A program made the translations under genes and the position numbers. A stretch of DNA of 64,000 nt from an uncultured Granulosicoccaceae bacterium. GTDB lineage: Bacteria > Pseudomonadota > Gammaproteobacteria > Granulosicoccales > Granulosicoccaceae. The first letter of the stretch is position 1, and each line of letters starts with the position of its first letter. The stretch lies in contig CALFCF010000046.1 of NCBI GenBank assembly GCA_937951345.1, forward strand, positions 1 to 64,000, written 5' to 3'. Below, in pieces: positions 44,158-53,154 of this stretch. The notes beneath the pieces are model-generated. The model saw only the letters and a program-made list of their open reading frames with translations. It had not been told where the DNA came from and ran no database searches.

Positions 44158-46797
44158 GTGCTGAAAAACCTGTCCTTTGTAGAGAAAAATCAGTCTCAGC
44201 CTGTTATGTCTTCCTACATTAATCAATCCAAGCATTTCAAGAACAGGTTGCAGCGAATCTTCGGTTTGCGCACTGAAATCAGATCATATGATTACAGTAA
44301 TCTAACATCTTCTTCGTCACAAAAATCTGTAGTTACAACGGCGTTCGTTTCAACAAAATCGAAACTTCGTCGGGGCTGGTACATGCTCGAGGCAAGGGGT
44401 GGTATAACCACCATTGGATCAAATCTCTCTTTAGTGGGTTACGACACCCTTAAATCCCGTGATGAGTATACTGAGAAACTGAACAGTCCAGAGAACGACG
44501 TTTGCACTAACAAAGATACTTTTAGCAATTGTTATGGTGGCGAGAGCAACGAAATTCAATATTGGAATAGTCTGTTAGGTTCCCACGAATCTTCCAAAAG
44601 AATTATCTATTGTTCGCGTACCTGTCGTGCGTTATCCGTTGCGATTGAAGGGCAGGTCGATGCTGACAATCTACCCAACTTGGTACTAATCCGTATCTCA
44701 CCCTCGTTTGCGCGGTCCAGAATGCAGCGCAAAATTGATTTTACCAGTCGTTTCAATAGCCAAGTAGGTTTCCAGCGACGGCGTAGTGTGTTACCCGCTA
44801 TCAACAGCTCAACTGGTTCCAATAGCACATCGAACGACCTGTATGTATTGTATTCCAGGTTGATGGAAAGACACTGTACGCCGCTGTCTTACAGTAACTG
44901 GTTAGAAAATACTCGACATCGGAATATCGATAAAGCAAGAGACGACGATTGCAATGATCGGGCACCGGTACTCGTTGTTGATACTTCTGCCGACCAGGGC
45001 GGGAATTCAGGCTCTGGAGGTGGTTCCGGTAAGACTGATTCAATTGCTATTTATATCGAAAACGATGAGCACTGCGAAGATCAAAGCAAGTGCTACTATC
45101 GACACGTGTCAGCACTCTGTCAATCGCTGCTAAACGCCAGCCGGAAGTGTAATCTCAACGTATCGTTGTTTGCCCATCCGGATGTGCTTCGAGAGTTCAA
45201 GAATTTCAGTTTCGATCCGGGAGGCGGAACGCAACTGAAACTGAGGTTGTTTTCCACAATTTCAAATAGTCGCGCTATTGAGCAGATAAAGCGTGAAACC
45301 TCTGAATACTGGATGTTTCTTGATACAAGCGTGCTCTTAACGCCGGACGCAATAGCCAATGTATTGGATAGTGCCTCGCGGTCGGCTAGTGTCGGCTTGA
45401 TCTACTCCGACAATGATATTGTAGATGACTTTAACCGCCGTAAAGACCCGGCGTTCAAACCTGCCTGGAACAAAGAGCTTTTGTACAATACGAACTATAT
45501 CGGCAGCTTTTTCATGCTGACCCGATCGACATTTGAGAAGGCAGGGTATTTACGTATTGATCTTGGGCTTTCTGCTTTCTATTTATTGTTGCTGCAAGCC
45601 TCTCGATTTCTTACAGCTAATCAGGTGAGGCGGATACCAAAAATATTGTTCCATCGAAATTACAACGAATATTCTGCCTCTACTATGGGAATACCAAGCT
45701 ACCTTTGGACAGCAGAAAGAGATGCAATTGCGCTATCAATATTTATAGAAGAGTATGGTAATCACTCCGCGTACTCTGAACGGTTACGTGATTACGGTTT
45801 GTCTCAGCCTTCTTCGACTTGCTCTCCCGCTGACGCGACTGTCGACCGTGTCTCAGGATCTTCCATGTTCCAAAATTCCGTGCAAGTAATTGCGGGAGAC
45901 CTACCCGGTACGCACACCTTTAAAGCCCCTGCATTTTATGCTGATAATTGTGATTCAACAGACCTGACAATACCCTCTGTGGATATTGTTATCCCAACAA
46001 AGGACAAGGTAGGTCTTCTTAGAACCTGTATATCGTCGATTCTGGAAAAAACAGAATACTCGAATTATAAGATTGTGGTGATAGACAACGGTAGTGTCGA
46101 GCCTGCAACCATTCGGTATTACGATAATAATATTTCAGATCCGCGAGTCAGACTTATAAGATCGCCTGGCGAATTTAATTATTCCCTGTTGAACAATTCA
46201 GCAGTGCGACAAAGTGATGCTGACGTACTGGTGCTTCTAAACAATGATACCGAGGTAATCAGCCCGGAATGGCTGAGCGTCATGACGCAGTATGCTATTC
46301 AACCTGATGTTGGTTGTGTTGGCGCTAAACTTTATTACTCCAACAACCGTGTTCAACACGGTGGGGTGATTGTTGGACTTAAAGGAATGGCTGGTCATGC
46401 TCATCGCTTTGCAGGCCGGTATGATGATGGTTATTGCGGCAGATTAAAGCTTTCACAGAATATGACAGCAGTCACCGCAGCCTGCCTGGCGGTGCGTCGC
46501 TCTGTTTACGAATCTGTAGGTGGCCTCGATCAAATAAATCTGAAAGTTGCCTACAACGATGTGGATTTTTGCCTACGCGTACTTGAGGCAGGGTATCAGA
46601 ATATCTGGACTCCACGCGCTGAGCTTTTCCATCATGAATCTGTTTCACGTGGCAGTGATGACACACCCGAAAAGCGCGCGAGATTTGTGAAAGAGTTTCA
46701 ATTCATGTCCAAGCGTTGGAACATCAGTTGCCTGGACGATGCTGCATACAATCCTAATTTAACAAAGGATCTGGAAGACTTTTCGCTAGCTGCTTGA
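44158..46797 (+). CDS. Large GT2-family glycosyltransferase
   Basis: An 879-residue protein. Residues ~290-560 look like a degenerate first GT-A domain (DSIAIYIENDEHCED, a dx-like VGLIYSDNDIVDDFNRRKDP, FMLTRSTFEKAGYL). Residues ~605-860 are a complete GT2 domain: VDIVIPTKDKVGLLRTCISS, VVIDNGS, FNYSLLNNSAVRQSDADVLV, LLNNDTEVISPEWL, AACLAVRRSVYESVGGLDQ and YNDVDFCLRVLEAGY. The N-terminal ~200 residues are of unknown fold. The likely start is GTG at 44158, but the ATG at 44206 is possible. It has its own promoter region after the terminator. Donor unknown. Confidence 0.85.
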   Translation: MLKNLSFVEKNQSQPVMSSYINQSKHFKNRLQRIFGLRTEIRSYDYSNLTSSSSQKSVVTTAFVSTKSKLRRGWYMLEARGGITTIGSNLSLVGYDTLKSRDEYTEKLNSPENDVCTNKDTFSNCYGGESNEIQYWNSLLGSHESSKRIIYCSRTCRALSVAIEGQVDADNLPNLVLIRISPSFARSRMQRKIDFTSRFNSQVGFQRRRSVLPAINSSTGSNSTSNDLYVLYSRLMERHCTPLSYSNWLENTRHRNIDKARDDDCNDRAPVLVVDTSADQGGNSGSGGGSGKTDSIAIYIENDEHCEDQSKCYYRHVSALCQSLLNASRKCNLNVSLFAHPDVLREFKNFSFDPGGGTQLKLRLFSTISNSRAIEQIKRETSEYWMFLDTSVLLTPDAIANVLDSASRSASVGLIYSDNDIVDDFNRRKDPAFKPAWNKELLYNTNYIGSFFMLTRSTFEKAGYLRIDLGLSAFYLLLLQASRFLTANQVRRIPKILFHRNYNEYSASTMGIPSYLWTAERDAIALSIFIEEYGNHSAYSERLRDYGLSQPSSTCSPADATVDRVSGSSMFQNSVQVIAGDLPGTHTFKAPAFYADNCDSTDLTIPSVDIVIPTKDKVGLLRTCISSILEKTEYSNYKIVVIDNGSVEPATIRYYDNNISDPRVRLIRSPGEFNYSLLNNSAVRQSDADVLVLLNNDTEVISPEWLSVMTQYAIQPDVGCVGAKLYYSNNRVQHGGVIVGLKGMAGHAHRFAGRYDDGYCGRLKLSQNMTAVTAACLAVRRSVYESVGGLDQINLKVAYNDVDFCLRVLEAGYQNIWTPRAELFHHESVSRGSDDTPEKRARFVKEFQFMSKRWNISCLDDAAYNPNLTKDLEDFSLAA

Positions 46798-46889
46798 TGT
46801 AAAGCTCTTGTTTAACAGGATAGTTTCGCGACTAACTCTCAAACTTCACCAAGGGTGATGCGCGAATCGGTTAGAGGCTTTGGTGCCGG

Positions 46890-47861
46890 TTAGTCAGCGG
46901 CGAAACCGTTACGTCCGGGGAAGTCAGGTGCAAGTGAGCGCGCTTCACGCATTTTTAACCAGAGTCGCAGCATTTTGCGGCGCAATGGCTGTTCTTCGAA
47001 ATCTTCAAACGCGGTTCGTGAATGAAGCACGCTGTAGTTATTAGCAAACTGCAAATCTCCTGGTTCGAGCATCATATCGAGTTTCAATGACGAATCCTGT
47101 GTGATCGCGTCAAATTTATCCATGGCTAGAAGATTGTCTGAGGATAGCGGTACCCCCATTATTTCATTGCCCAATTCGATGTATTGTCGAAGATAGCGAC
47201 AACTCAGCTTATTTTCATGGTAACTAAACAGTGGGGTCAATTTGGGTTTGTCACCACCCATGTGTGCGTAGTATGTTGGTTTATAGAAAAAATAAAGATG
47301 TTCCGGGTGTTTGACCAGCATTTCATTGTAAGCCGCGGCCGCACTCACCAGGCTGCTCTTGCCTCCTGATTTGGCCTGCCGCAGACACAACAGACCGACC
47401 ACATCCGACGGGTCTGTGTGATAGGGAAGGTAGGCATTGGTTTCGTAGACTCGTGTATTCCTGTCTTTCGGATCACCAACATTCATAACGTCGCCGAGCA
47501 TGTCACCGGCTGGATTTTGCGCGACAGGTTTGCCGAGATTCAAACCAATACCGAAATAAATCTTTCTGATATCCGGTTCGCTGTAGCGATTAACCGGCAG
47601 ACCTTTCAACAAGGCAAAACCACGGCCCTGCTCAAGATCGAATGTAATTTTTTGAAGGAGTTTATGTAGCTCGGGCAACGGAAAGTGCTGGCAGGTAAAA
47701 TCCGGTACGTCACGGCCTGATTTGTTCAATTCAGAAAGTGATGTGTCCAGATTTTCGATTTGAGGTTTTGTCAGGTGATAGACCCAGCGGGTGTCATGCC
47801 GCATCTGCTCGCCACGCCAGGCGTAGGTGTCACTGATCGGCTCTCTAAGAATGTTTGTCAC
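46890..47861 (-). CDS. TauD/TfdA-like Fe(II)/2-oxoglutarate dioxygenase
   Basis: Predicted non-heme iron oxygenase; the substrate is unknown. Of 323 residues, the iron ligands are His148 and Asp150 (YHTDPSD) and His280 (NNYSVLHSRTAF), with an Arg near 295 (QPLRRKMLRLWLK) for 2-oxoglutarate. These fit the TauD fold. It is the last gene of a probable three-gene unit (oxidoreductase, MoaD-like, this one), following the MoaD-like gene by 6 bases. Members of this group hydroxylate small acids or amines. Confidence 0.85.
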   Translation of the reverse strand: MTNILREPISDTYAWRGEQMRHDTRWVYHLTKPQIENLDTSLSELNKSGRDVPDFTCQHFPLPELHKLLQKITFDLEQGRGFALLKGLPVNRYSEPDIRKIYFGIGLNLGKPVAQNPAGDMLGDVMNVGDPKDRNTRVYETNAYLPYHTDPSDVVGLLCLRQAKSGGKSSLVSAAAAYNEMLVKHPEHLYFFYKPTYYAHMGGDKPKLTPLFSYHENKLSCRYLRQYIELGNEIMGVPLSSDNLLAMDKFDAITQDSSLKLDMMLEPGDLQFANNYSVLHSRTAFEDFEEQPLRRKMLRLWLKMREARSLAPDFPGRNGFAAD

Positions 47862-47867
47862 CGGTGC

Positions 47868-48119
47868 TCAGCCACCTTCGATGGCCATTAGCACTTTTAT
47901 GGTGTCGCCATCTTCGATTGCACGCGATGACCACTCGGTGGGTGGAACCAGTTTACCGTTTTGCATTGCGGACAATCCGTGAGTGTCAACGAATCCCGCT
48001 TGTTGCAGAACATTGTCTAGCGTTGTGCCTTCTGCTCCGGACAGATTGATGCGATCACTTGAACCGAATGTAGCAGGACGGTCGTCGCCGAATCCGAACA
48101 GTGATACCTCGATAGTCAA
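47868..48119 (-). CDS. MoaD/ThiS-like sulfur-carrier protein
   Basis: Small ubiquitin-fold protein of 83 residues ending in IEGG, the di-glycine tail that carries sulfur as thiocarboxylate. The pattern LSGAEGTTLDNVLQQAGF and EDGDTIKVLMAIEGG fits the MoaD family. It sits 14 bases after the aldehyde oxidoreductase gene. Tungsten aldehyde oxidoreductases need a pterin cofactor made with MoaD, and a dedicated MoaD next to such genes is known. This copy probably serves that enzyme. Confidence 0.85.
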   Translation of the reverse strand: MTIEVSLFGFGDDRPATFGSSDRINLSGAEGTTLDNVLQQAGFVDTHGLSAMQNGKLVPPTEWSSRAIEDGDTIKVLMAIEGG

Positions 48120-48133
48120 TTTGCTGATCCTTC

Positions 48134-49984
48134 CTAATCAGGTAACGAAAGTCGGGTTACGGTATCGGCTGTCGGCACACCTGCGTTGTCCCAGCCACGT
48201 AACTGATAATATTCATCCAGCATAGGCTCAAGATCAACGACCTCACCTTCGCCGGCGCCGCCTTTGGCAGGTTCGTTCATCATACGCGGTGGTAAGGTGT
48301 CGTCAGATCGCGTAAACCCGGCAGCGTTATTGAACTGACGCTCCATGTTCCAGATCCGTTCGCCTGTCTCGCGAATTCGATCCAGCGACCAATCACCTTC
48401 ACAGGCTGTGTCGACCATTGCAGCCATGTATTCGGGAGGAATAATATTGTTGGCGAATGCACACAAACCTGTACTGTCGATAGCAGACACCAGATCTTGT
48501 GTGGTTTTAACAATTTCAGCCTTGCCTTCCTGACTTTGTTCTGCGAAATCACTGATGTAGGGTCGGGCACGCATGTGACAGGCCCCGCGATTGGACGTTG
48601 CGTAGGCGAGGCCCATACCTTTCATCGCGCGTGCGTCGTAACCCGGGAATTCCTGGCCTTTAACAGCCATGGCTAATTCCGGTCGACCATATTTTTCACA
48701 CAAACGAGTCGCACCCAATCCGATATCTGCACCGATGCCCTCACCGGTGGCGGTTAATTCCACCGCTTTACTCAGTGCTTCCGCGTTACCGAATGTAAGC
48801 TCAAGACCATCCGTTTGTTCAAGTGTCAGTACACCTTCTTCAAACAGCTCCATTGCTGCAGAAATAGATGCTCCGAGTGAAATCGGGTCCATGCCGTGTT
48901 CGTTGCAGAGAAAATTTGCATAGTTGACGGTATCGAGATCACTGACGCCACACATTGGACCGAACGCGTAGGCGTTTTCGTATTCGAGGCCACCGGATTT
49001 CTTTTTGTATTTGGCGCGATCGCTTCCGTCGGGCGCAGTGCCGTTAACTAACGGTGATTCCGGATCAATCGTAGCGATTCGAGCGCAACCTATAGTGCAG
49101 GCGAAACAGGCTTTATTACCCTGAAGGCTGGGTTTGTTGTCGCTGCGACGTTTGACTTTGACTGAATCAGCGTTGACTGAGGATGTGCCTTCAAACTGCA
49201 CGTCACGGCAATTTCGTGTTGGCAGCGATCCATATTCGTTAGTGACATCCATCATATTGTGAGTGCCACGTGTTTCGAAACGCTTTTTAATGGGCGAGGG
49301 CTGCAGTACACTTTCTGCATCCTGCACGGCTTTTAAAAAGCCTTTGGCATCGTTCAACTTGATACCTTTGGTACCGCGTATTGCGATGGCTTTAAGTTGT
49401 TTCGACCCCATAACCGCACCGACACCGGAGCGGCCAAACGCGCGGTCCATATCGTTGACGATACATGCGTATTTAACGCCGACTTCACCGGCACGGCCGA
49501 TGCTGGCGATTTTCGCCTGCGGTTCCATTAATTCAGCGCGAATGCCCGGCTCGGCTTCCCAGACTGATTTACCCCACCACTGACTGGCAGGTCGAATTTC
49601 AGCCCGATCATTGTTGATATACAAATACACCGGTTCTGGTGCACGTCCTTCAAGAATCAGTAAGTCGTAGCCGGCGAGCTTCAACTCGGCACCGAAGTAA
49701 CCACCCGTATTCGAGGCGGCGATCGTGTTGGTTAGTGCCCCCTTGGTGATTGCCGAGGAACGACCACCGGTCGGAGCAGGGGTGCCCGTTAACGGGCCGG
49801 TGGCAATGATGAGTTTATTGTCCGGCGACATCGGATCAACGGTCGGGTCGACTTCGTCGACCAGATAGCGAGTTCCGAGACCTCTTTGTCCGAGATAATC
49901 CTGTGCCCAGTCGCGGTTAAGCGGCTCGATCTCAGCAGTACCGTTGGTCAAATTGACACGCAGAATTGTATTTTGCCAGCCCAC
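48134..49984 (-). CDS. Aldehyde ferredoxin oxidoreductase (tungsten type)
   Basis: Oxidises an aldehyde to its acid using a tungsten bis-pterin and one 4Fe-4S cluster. At 616 residues it has family length. The N-terminal domain includes GPLTGTPAPTGGRSSAITKG, and the cluster cysteines are Cys293, Cys296 and Cys300 (CFACTIGC), with the fourth in TGLCAF. DMDRAFGRSGVGAVMGSK and LEYENAYAFGPMCGVSDLD are also typical. The start is GTG with GGGAG upstream. A ferredoxin partner is not seen. Such enzymes are common in anaerobes but also occur in aerobic proteobacteria. The aldehyde is unknown. Confidence 0.93.
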   Translation of the reverse strand: MGWQNTILRVNLTNGTAEIEPLNRDWAQDYLGQRGLGTRYLVDEVDPTVDPMSPDNKLIIATGPLTGTPAPTGGRSSAITKGALTNTIAASNTGGYFGAELKLAGYDLLILEGRAPEPVYLYINNDRAEIRPASQWWGKSVWEAEPGIRAELMEPQAKIASIGRAGEVGVKYACIVNDMDRAFGRSGVGAVMGSKQLKAIAIRGTKGIKLNDAKGFLKAVQDAESVLQPSPIKKRFETRGTHNMMDVTNEYGSLPTRNCRDVQFEGTSSVNADSVKVKRRSDNKPSLQGNKACFACTIGCARIATIDPESPLVNGTAPDGSDRAKYKKKSGGLEYENAYAFGPMCGVSDLDTVNYANFLCNEHGMDPISLGASISAAMELFEEGVLTLEQTDGLELTFGNAEALSKAVELTATGEGIGADIGLGATRLCEKYGRPELAMAVKGQEFPGYDARAMKGMGLAYATSNRGACHMRARPYISDFAEQSQEGKAEIVKTTQDLVSAIDSTGLCAFANNIIPPEYMAAMVDTACEGDWSLDRIRETGERIWNMERQFNNAAGFTRSDDTLPPRMMNEPAKGGAGEGEVVDLEPMLDEYYQLRGWDNAGVPTADTVTRLSLPD

Positions 49985-50040
49985 AGTATTGCTCCCGGAA
50001 TGCGTTGGTCGATTGCGTTGGAATAAAGATTTAGTAATCG

Positions 50041-50067
50041 ATTATATCGAGTATACGTACAGTATAC
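50041..50067 (-). promoter_or_regulatory. GTATAC inverted repeat over the aldehyde oxidoreductase promoter
   Basis: GTATAC-N5-GTATAC (50051-50067) reads the same on both strands in its arms. On the minus strand a TATAAT (50046-50041) lies directly downstream, about 60 bases before the oxidoreductase start. This is the layout of a repressor or activator site at the -35 region. Such TATAC arms are common for GntR-type regulators, but no regulator gene lies nearby. Confidence 0.5.
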
Positions 50068-50204
50068 CTGTTCCCGCAGGTAACGCCGTGACCTGATTTT
50101 GTGCGGTGCGACCGATTACGGCTGTTAGTCGCTCGGCGCTTGCCGCGGTAAGGGTTATAGCAGCGGCAACAGGCTGCACAGCAATCGTAGAAACGGGCTT
50201 CCTG

Positions 50205-50933
50205 TCAGGCTTGAAACAGCAAAGGCAGCATTTCCGCCGCCGTGCCTTCCAGATAAATATCGCGGGGATCCGTGACGCTGTCAGTCTCTATATTGACCAC
50301 AACAATCGGTGCACCGTTGTCGCGCGCGATATCAATCAGGCCAGCAGCCGGATAAACCTGAGCGCTTGTACCGACTACCAAAAAGAAGTCGGTGGCAACG
50401 GCGGCATTGGCTGCTTGCCGAAGAATGTTCTCTGGCAGGGATTCGCCAAACCAGACGACTGATGGTCGCATGGGTTGAGTGCATTGCGGGCACGCTCGTA
50501 ACGGAGGCGGATTTTTCAGATCGACGGTTTCAGAAATTCCGCACCCGCCATTACAGTGATCTTTTAGCAATGTACCGTGCAAGTGCAGGACAGATGATTC
50601 ATCAGCGCCGCCTTGTTCAAGCAGGTTGTCGACGTTCTGAGTGATATGCAGCCAGCCTGAAGGTTGTCCGAGCGTGATGTGACCAGCATTAGGTTTTGCT
50701 TCAGCCAATGTTTTGCGTCGCCAGTTGTACCAGTCAATTACTGTCTCCGGGTCTGCCTGAAATCCTTGTTGCGATGCTAACTGCTGCGGGTCGAAACGAC
50801 TCCATAAGCCTTCATCATTTTTATCCCGGAATGTGCTTATGCCGGATTCAGCGCTCAGACCGGCGCCGGAAAAGCTGACCGGTCGTTTAGCCGTAACCAA
50901 CAGCTGGCGAACAGAAGTAAGGTTATGACTCAT
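50205..50933 (-). CDS. cobB: Sir2-family NAD-dependent protein deacylase
   Basis: Removes acyl groups from lysines using NAD. The 242-residue protein has PVSFSGAGLSAESGISTFRD (NAD-binding), TQNVDNLLEQGG, the catalytic His in LHLHGTL, four zinc cysteines (CNGGC and CPQC) and VVGTSAQVYPAAGL. The YNWRR sequence carries the Tyr-x2-Arg pair that binds succinyl or malonyl lysine in SIRT5 and CobB, so it is likely a desuccinylase/demalonylase as well. It stands alone on the minus strand. Confidence 0.93.
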   Translation of the reverse strand: MSHNLTSVRQLLVTAKRPVSFSGAGLSAESGISTFRDKNDEGLWSRFDPQQLASQQGFQADPETVIDWYNWRRKTLAEAKPNAGHITLGQPSGWLHITQNVDNLLEQGGADESSVLHLHGTLLKDHCNGGCGISETVDLKNPPPLRACPQCTQPMRPSVVWFGESLPENILRQAANAAVATDFFLVVGTSAQVYPAAGLIDIARDNGAPIVVVNIETDSVTDPRDIYLEGTAAEMLPLLFQA

Positions 50934-51195
50934 AACTGCTTAAAGGCCCTGGATTTAACCGATATATCTATGGTGGAGTAGTCCTGTGTGTAGATTTGTC
51001 TATCGGGTAACTGATGGCTTTTTCAGGTACTTCATTTTAGGTACTATTTGAATAATTAGAGCAATGCTTTTAAGTTACGTTAACACTAAACTATGCCGGG
51101 CCACGTTAAAATCTGGCATGCCAAATGATGCCAATCTACGATCGAATAACACTCAAACATACTGAACAATAATAAACCTGAAAAAATGCACCGCT

Positions 51196-52065
51196 ATGCC
51201 GGTTCTCTCTGAACAACAAATAACTGATTTTCAGCGTGATGGTTACATTCTTGTTCACGACGCTATTGGATACGATGACCTTCAGTTGCTGCGTGCAGAC
51301 TTTCAACAGTGGGTTGACGAAAGCCGTGAACATTCTGCGAACTATGGGACAACGCTCGATAATCGACCACGCTTCAGTCTACAGCCCGGACATAGTGCCA
51401 GTAAACCTGCGCTTCGGCGCATTGCTTCGCCCAACGAATTGTCGGAAAACTATCTGCGAGTGATGCGCAGCAGTCCGGCCGTTGATGCCGTGTGTGAGCT
51501 ATTCGGGCCTAATCTGTGTTTCAACAATGCCAAAATTAATTCCAAACTGCCTGGCTCTTCAACCGAAGTGAAGTTTCATCAGGACTTTCCGTTTGAATTG
51601 CACAGCAACGATGACCTGATGACTGTGTTGTATTTTATGGATGATGTAACGTTGGAGAACGGCCCGCTTGAGGTTGTGCCCGGTAGTCACGGTGGTCCGT
51701 TACTTGAGCACTGGCATGACGGCGTGTTTACCGGAGCGGTGAGTGACACTGTGGCTGCACAGTTAAAGCAGCAAATGAAACCTTGTACCGGTCCAGCCGG
51801 AAGCGCATGCCTTATGCATACGCGTTTGCTGCATGGTTCTGCACCGAATCGTTCAGATCAACCGCGTACGTTGTTCATCTGCTCCTACAATGCTGAAGAT
51901 GCACAACCGGTATCGCCCAACCATATCCCGAGTGTACATGCTGGCGAATTAATCAGGGGCGTCGAGACCGGTAACGTGAGATACAGTGAATATACCGTAC
52001 GAGCAGCAGAGTTACCGAAAGACGCTTCTTTCTTTGAACAGCAATCCAGCGCACCTGATTCGTAA
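51196..52065 (+). CDS. Phytanoyl-CoA dioxygenase-family (PhyH) oxygenase
   Basis: Predicted Fe(II)/2-oxoglutarate hydroxylase; substrate unknown. The 289-residue protein has the iron ligands His128 and Asp130 (KFHQDFPF) and His213 (LLHGSAPNRS), and Arg224 for 2-oxoglutarate. The beginning QQITDFQRDGYILVHDAI and ENGPLEVVPGSHGG are typical of PhyH. I see no ectoine genes, so ectoine hydroxylase is not supported. It is a single gene transcribed opposite to its neighbours. Confidence 0.88.
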   Translation: MPVLSEQQITDFQRDGYILVHDAIGYDDLQLLRADFQQWVDESREHSANYGTTLDNRPRFSLQPGHSASKPALRRIASPNELSENYLRVMRSSPAVDAVCELFGPNLCFNNAKINSKLPGSSTEVKFHQDFPFELHSNDDLMTVLYFMDDVTLENGPLEVVPGSHGGPLLEHWHDGVFTGAVSDTVAAQLKQQMKPCTGPAGSACLMHTRLLHGSAPNRSDQPRTLFICSYNAEDAQPVSPNHIPSVHAGELIRGVETGNVRYSEYTVRAAELPKDASFFEQQSSAPDS

Positions 52066-52323
52066 ATTGCACATACAAAAATCAGAAGTTTTCAAAAAGT
52101 ACTTTTCTGACGCTAGCGCGAGCTGGCCATAGCATTTTCTATTGATGCAGTTGGGCTGATGCACTTTTTGATTGCGGTACACTCAAACGCAACCTCCTGC
52201 CTGATCGGCGATACCACCAGTTCATAGTCCGGTAGGCGTTAAAGACGATAATCGTAGCGAATATCAACCACAGTATCTGTCTGCTTATCGCTGTTTCTGT
52301 CAGAACTCAGTTTTTGCAATAGT

Positions 52324-53151
52324 TCAGTTTCTCCTGATCTGTTTGAATCGACGCGTTTGTTCAGTCAGTGCAACTTCGGTCGGCAGGCGCTCCATTGATG
52401 ACGCACCGTAAAAGCCGTGGCAGTTGCTGGTGTTTTTCAATACATAGTCCGCATCGTCTGGCATCGCTACCGGTCCACCGTGAACCAGAACGATCACATC
52501 CGGATTTACATCGAGGGCCGCAGTGGCCCATGCGTCCACTATTGGCGGGCATTGCTCCAGTGTCATTGCTGTCTCTGCGCCAATATTGCCACCTGTTGTC
52601 AAGCCCAGATGACAAACGATGATGTCAGCACCGGCTTGCGCCATCGCTGTCGCGTCAGCTGCAGAGAACACATAGGGTGTGGTTAGCATGTCGCGTTCTG
52701 CAGCAAGGCGCACGACTTCAATCTCGTGGCTGTAACCCATGCCGGTTTCTTCCAGGTTCGCACGAAAATTTCCGTCAATTAAACCCACTGTTGGAAAGTT
52801 CTGTATGCCGGAGAAGCCTGTTGTTTTAATTTCGTCAAGAAACTTCGGCATGAGTCGAAATGGATCAGTTGCGCAAACGCCCGCCAGTACTGGTGTTTTG
52901 CTCACCACCGGCAATACTTCGCCTGCCATTTCCATAACAACACCGTTGGCATCTCCGTACGGCATCAAACCAGCTAGCGATCCACGTCCGGCCATGCGAT
53001 AACGGCCGGAGTTATAGATAACGATTAAATCGATGCCGCCAGCTTCTTCGCACTTCGCGCTGAGACCGGTGCCGGCGCCGCCCCCAATGATGGGTTCAGC
53101 GTTGTCTCGCATAGTGCGAAACTTAGTCATTAATTCGGATCGATCAAACAT
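52324..53151 (-). CDS. TIM-barrel protein (PEP hydrolase-like, Tm-1 C-terminal type)
   Basis: A 275-residue TIM-barrel protein of the group called TIM_BR_sig_trns or phosphoenolpyruvate hydrolase-like. It has [61 protein letters not shown] and [12 protein letters not shown]. The reaction is not established. It starts 3 bases after the Tm-1-like gene and is clearly co-transcribed. In plant Tm-1 proteins the same two domains are fused in one chain, which argues that they work together. Confidence 0.85.
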   Translation of the reverse strand: MFDRSELMTKFRTMRDNAEPIIGGGAGTGLSAKCEEAGGIDLIVIYNSGRYRMAGRGSLAGLMPYGDANGVVMEMAGEVLPVVSKTPVLAGVCATDPFRLMPKFLDEIKTTGFSGIQNFPTVGLIDGNFRANLEETGMGYSHEIEVVRLAAERDMLTTPYVFSAADATAMAQAGADIIVCHLGLTTGGNIGAETAMTLEQCPPIVDAWATAALDVNPDVIVLVHGGPVAMPDDADYVLKNTSNCHGFYGASSMERLPTEVALTEQTRRFKQIRRN

Positions 53152-53154
53152 GAC

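Noticed and set aside
51196-52065. Ectoine hydroxylase EctD
   Set aside because: It is only a general PhyH match; no ectABC genes or EctD signature are seen.
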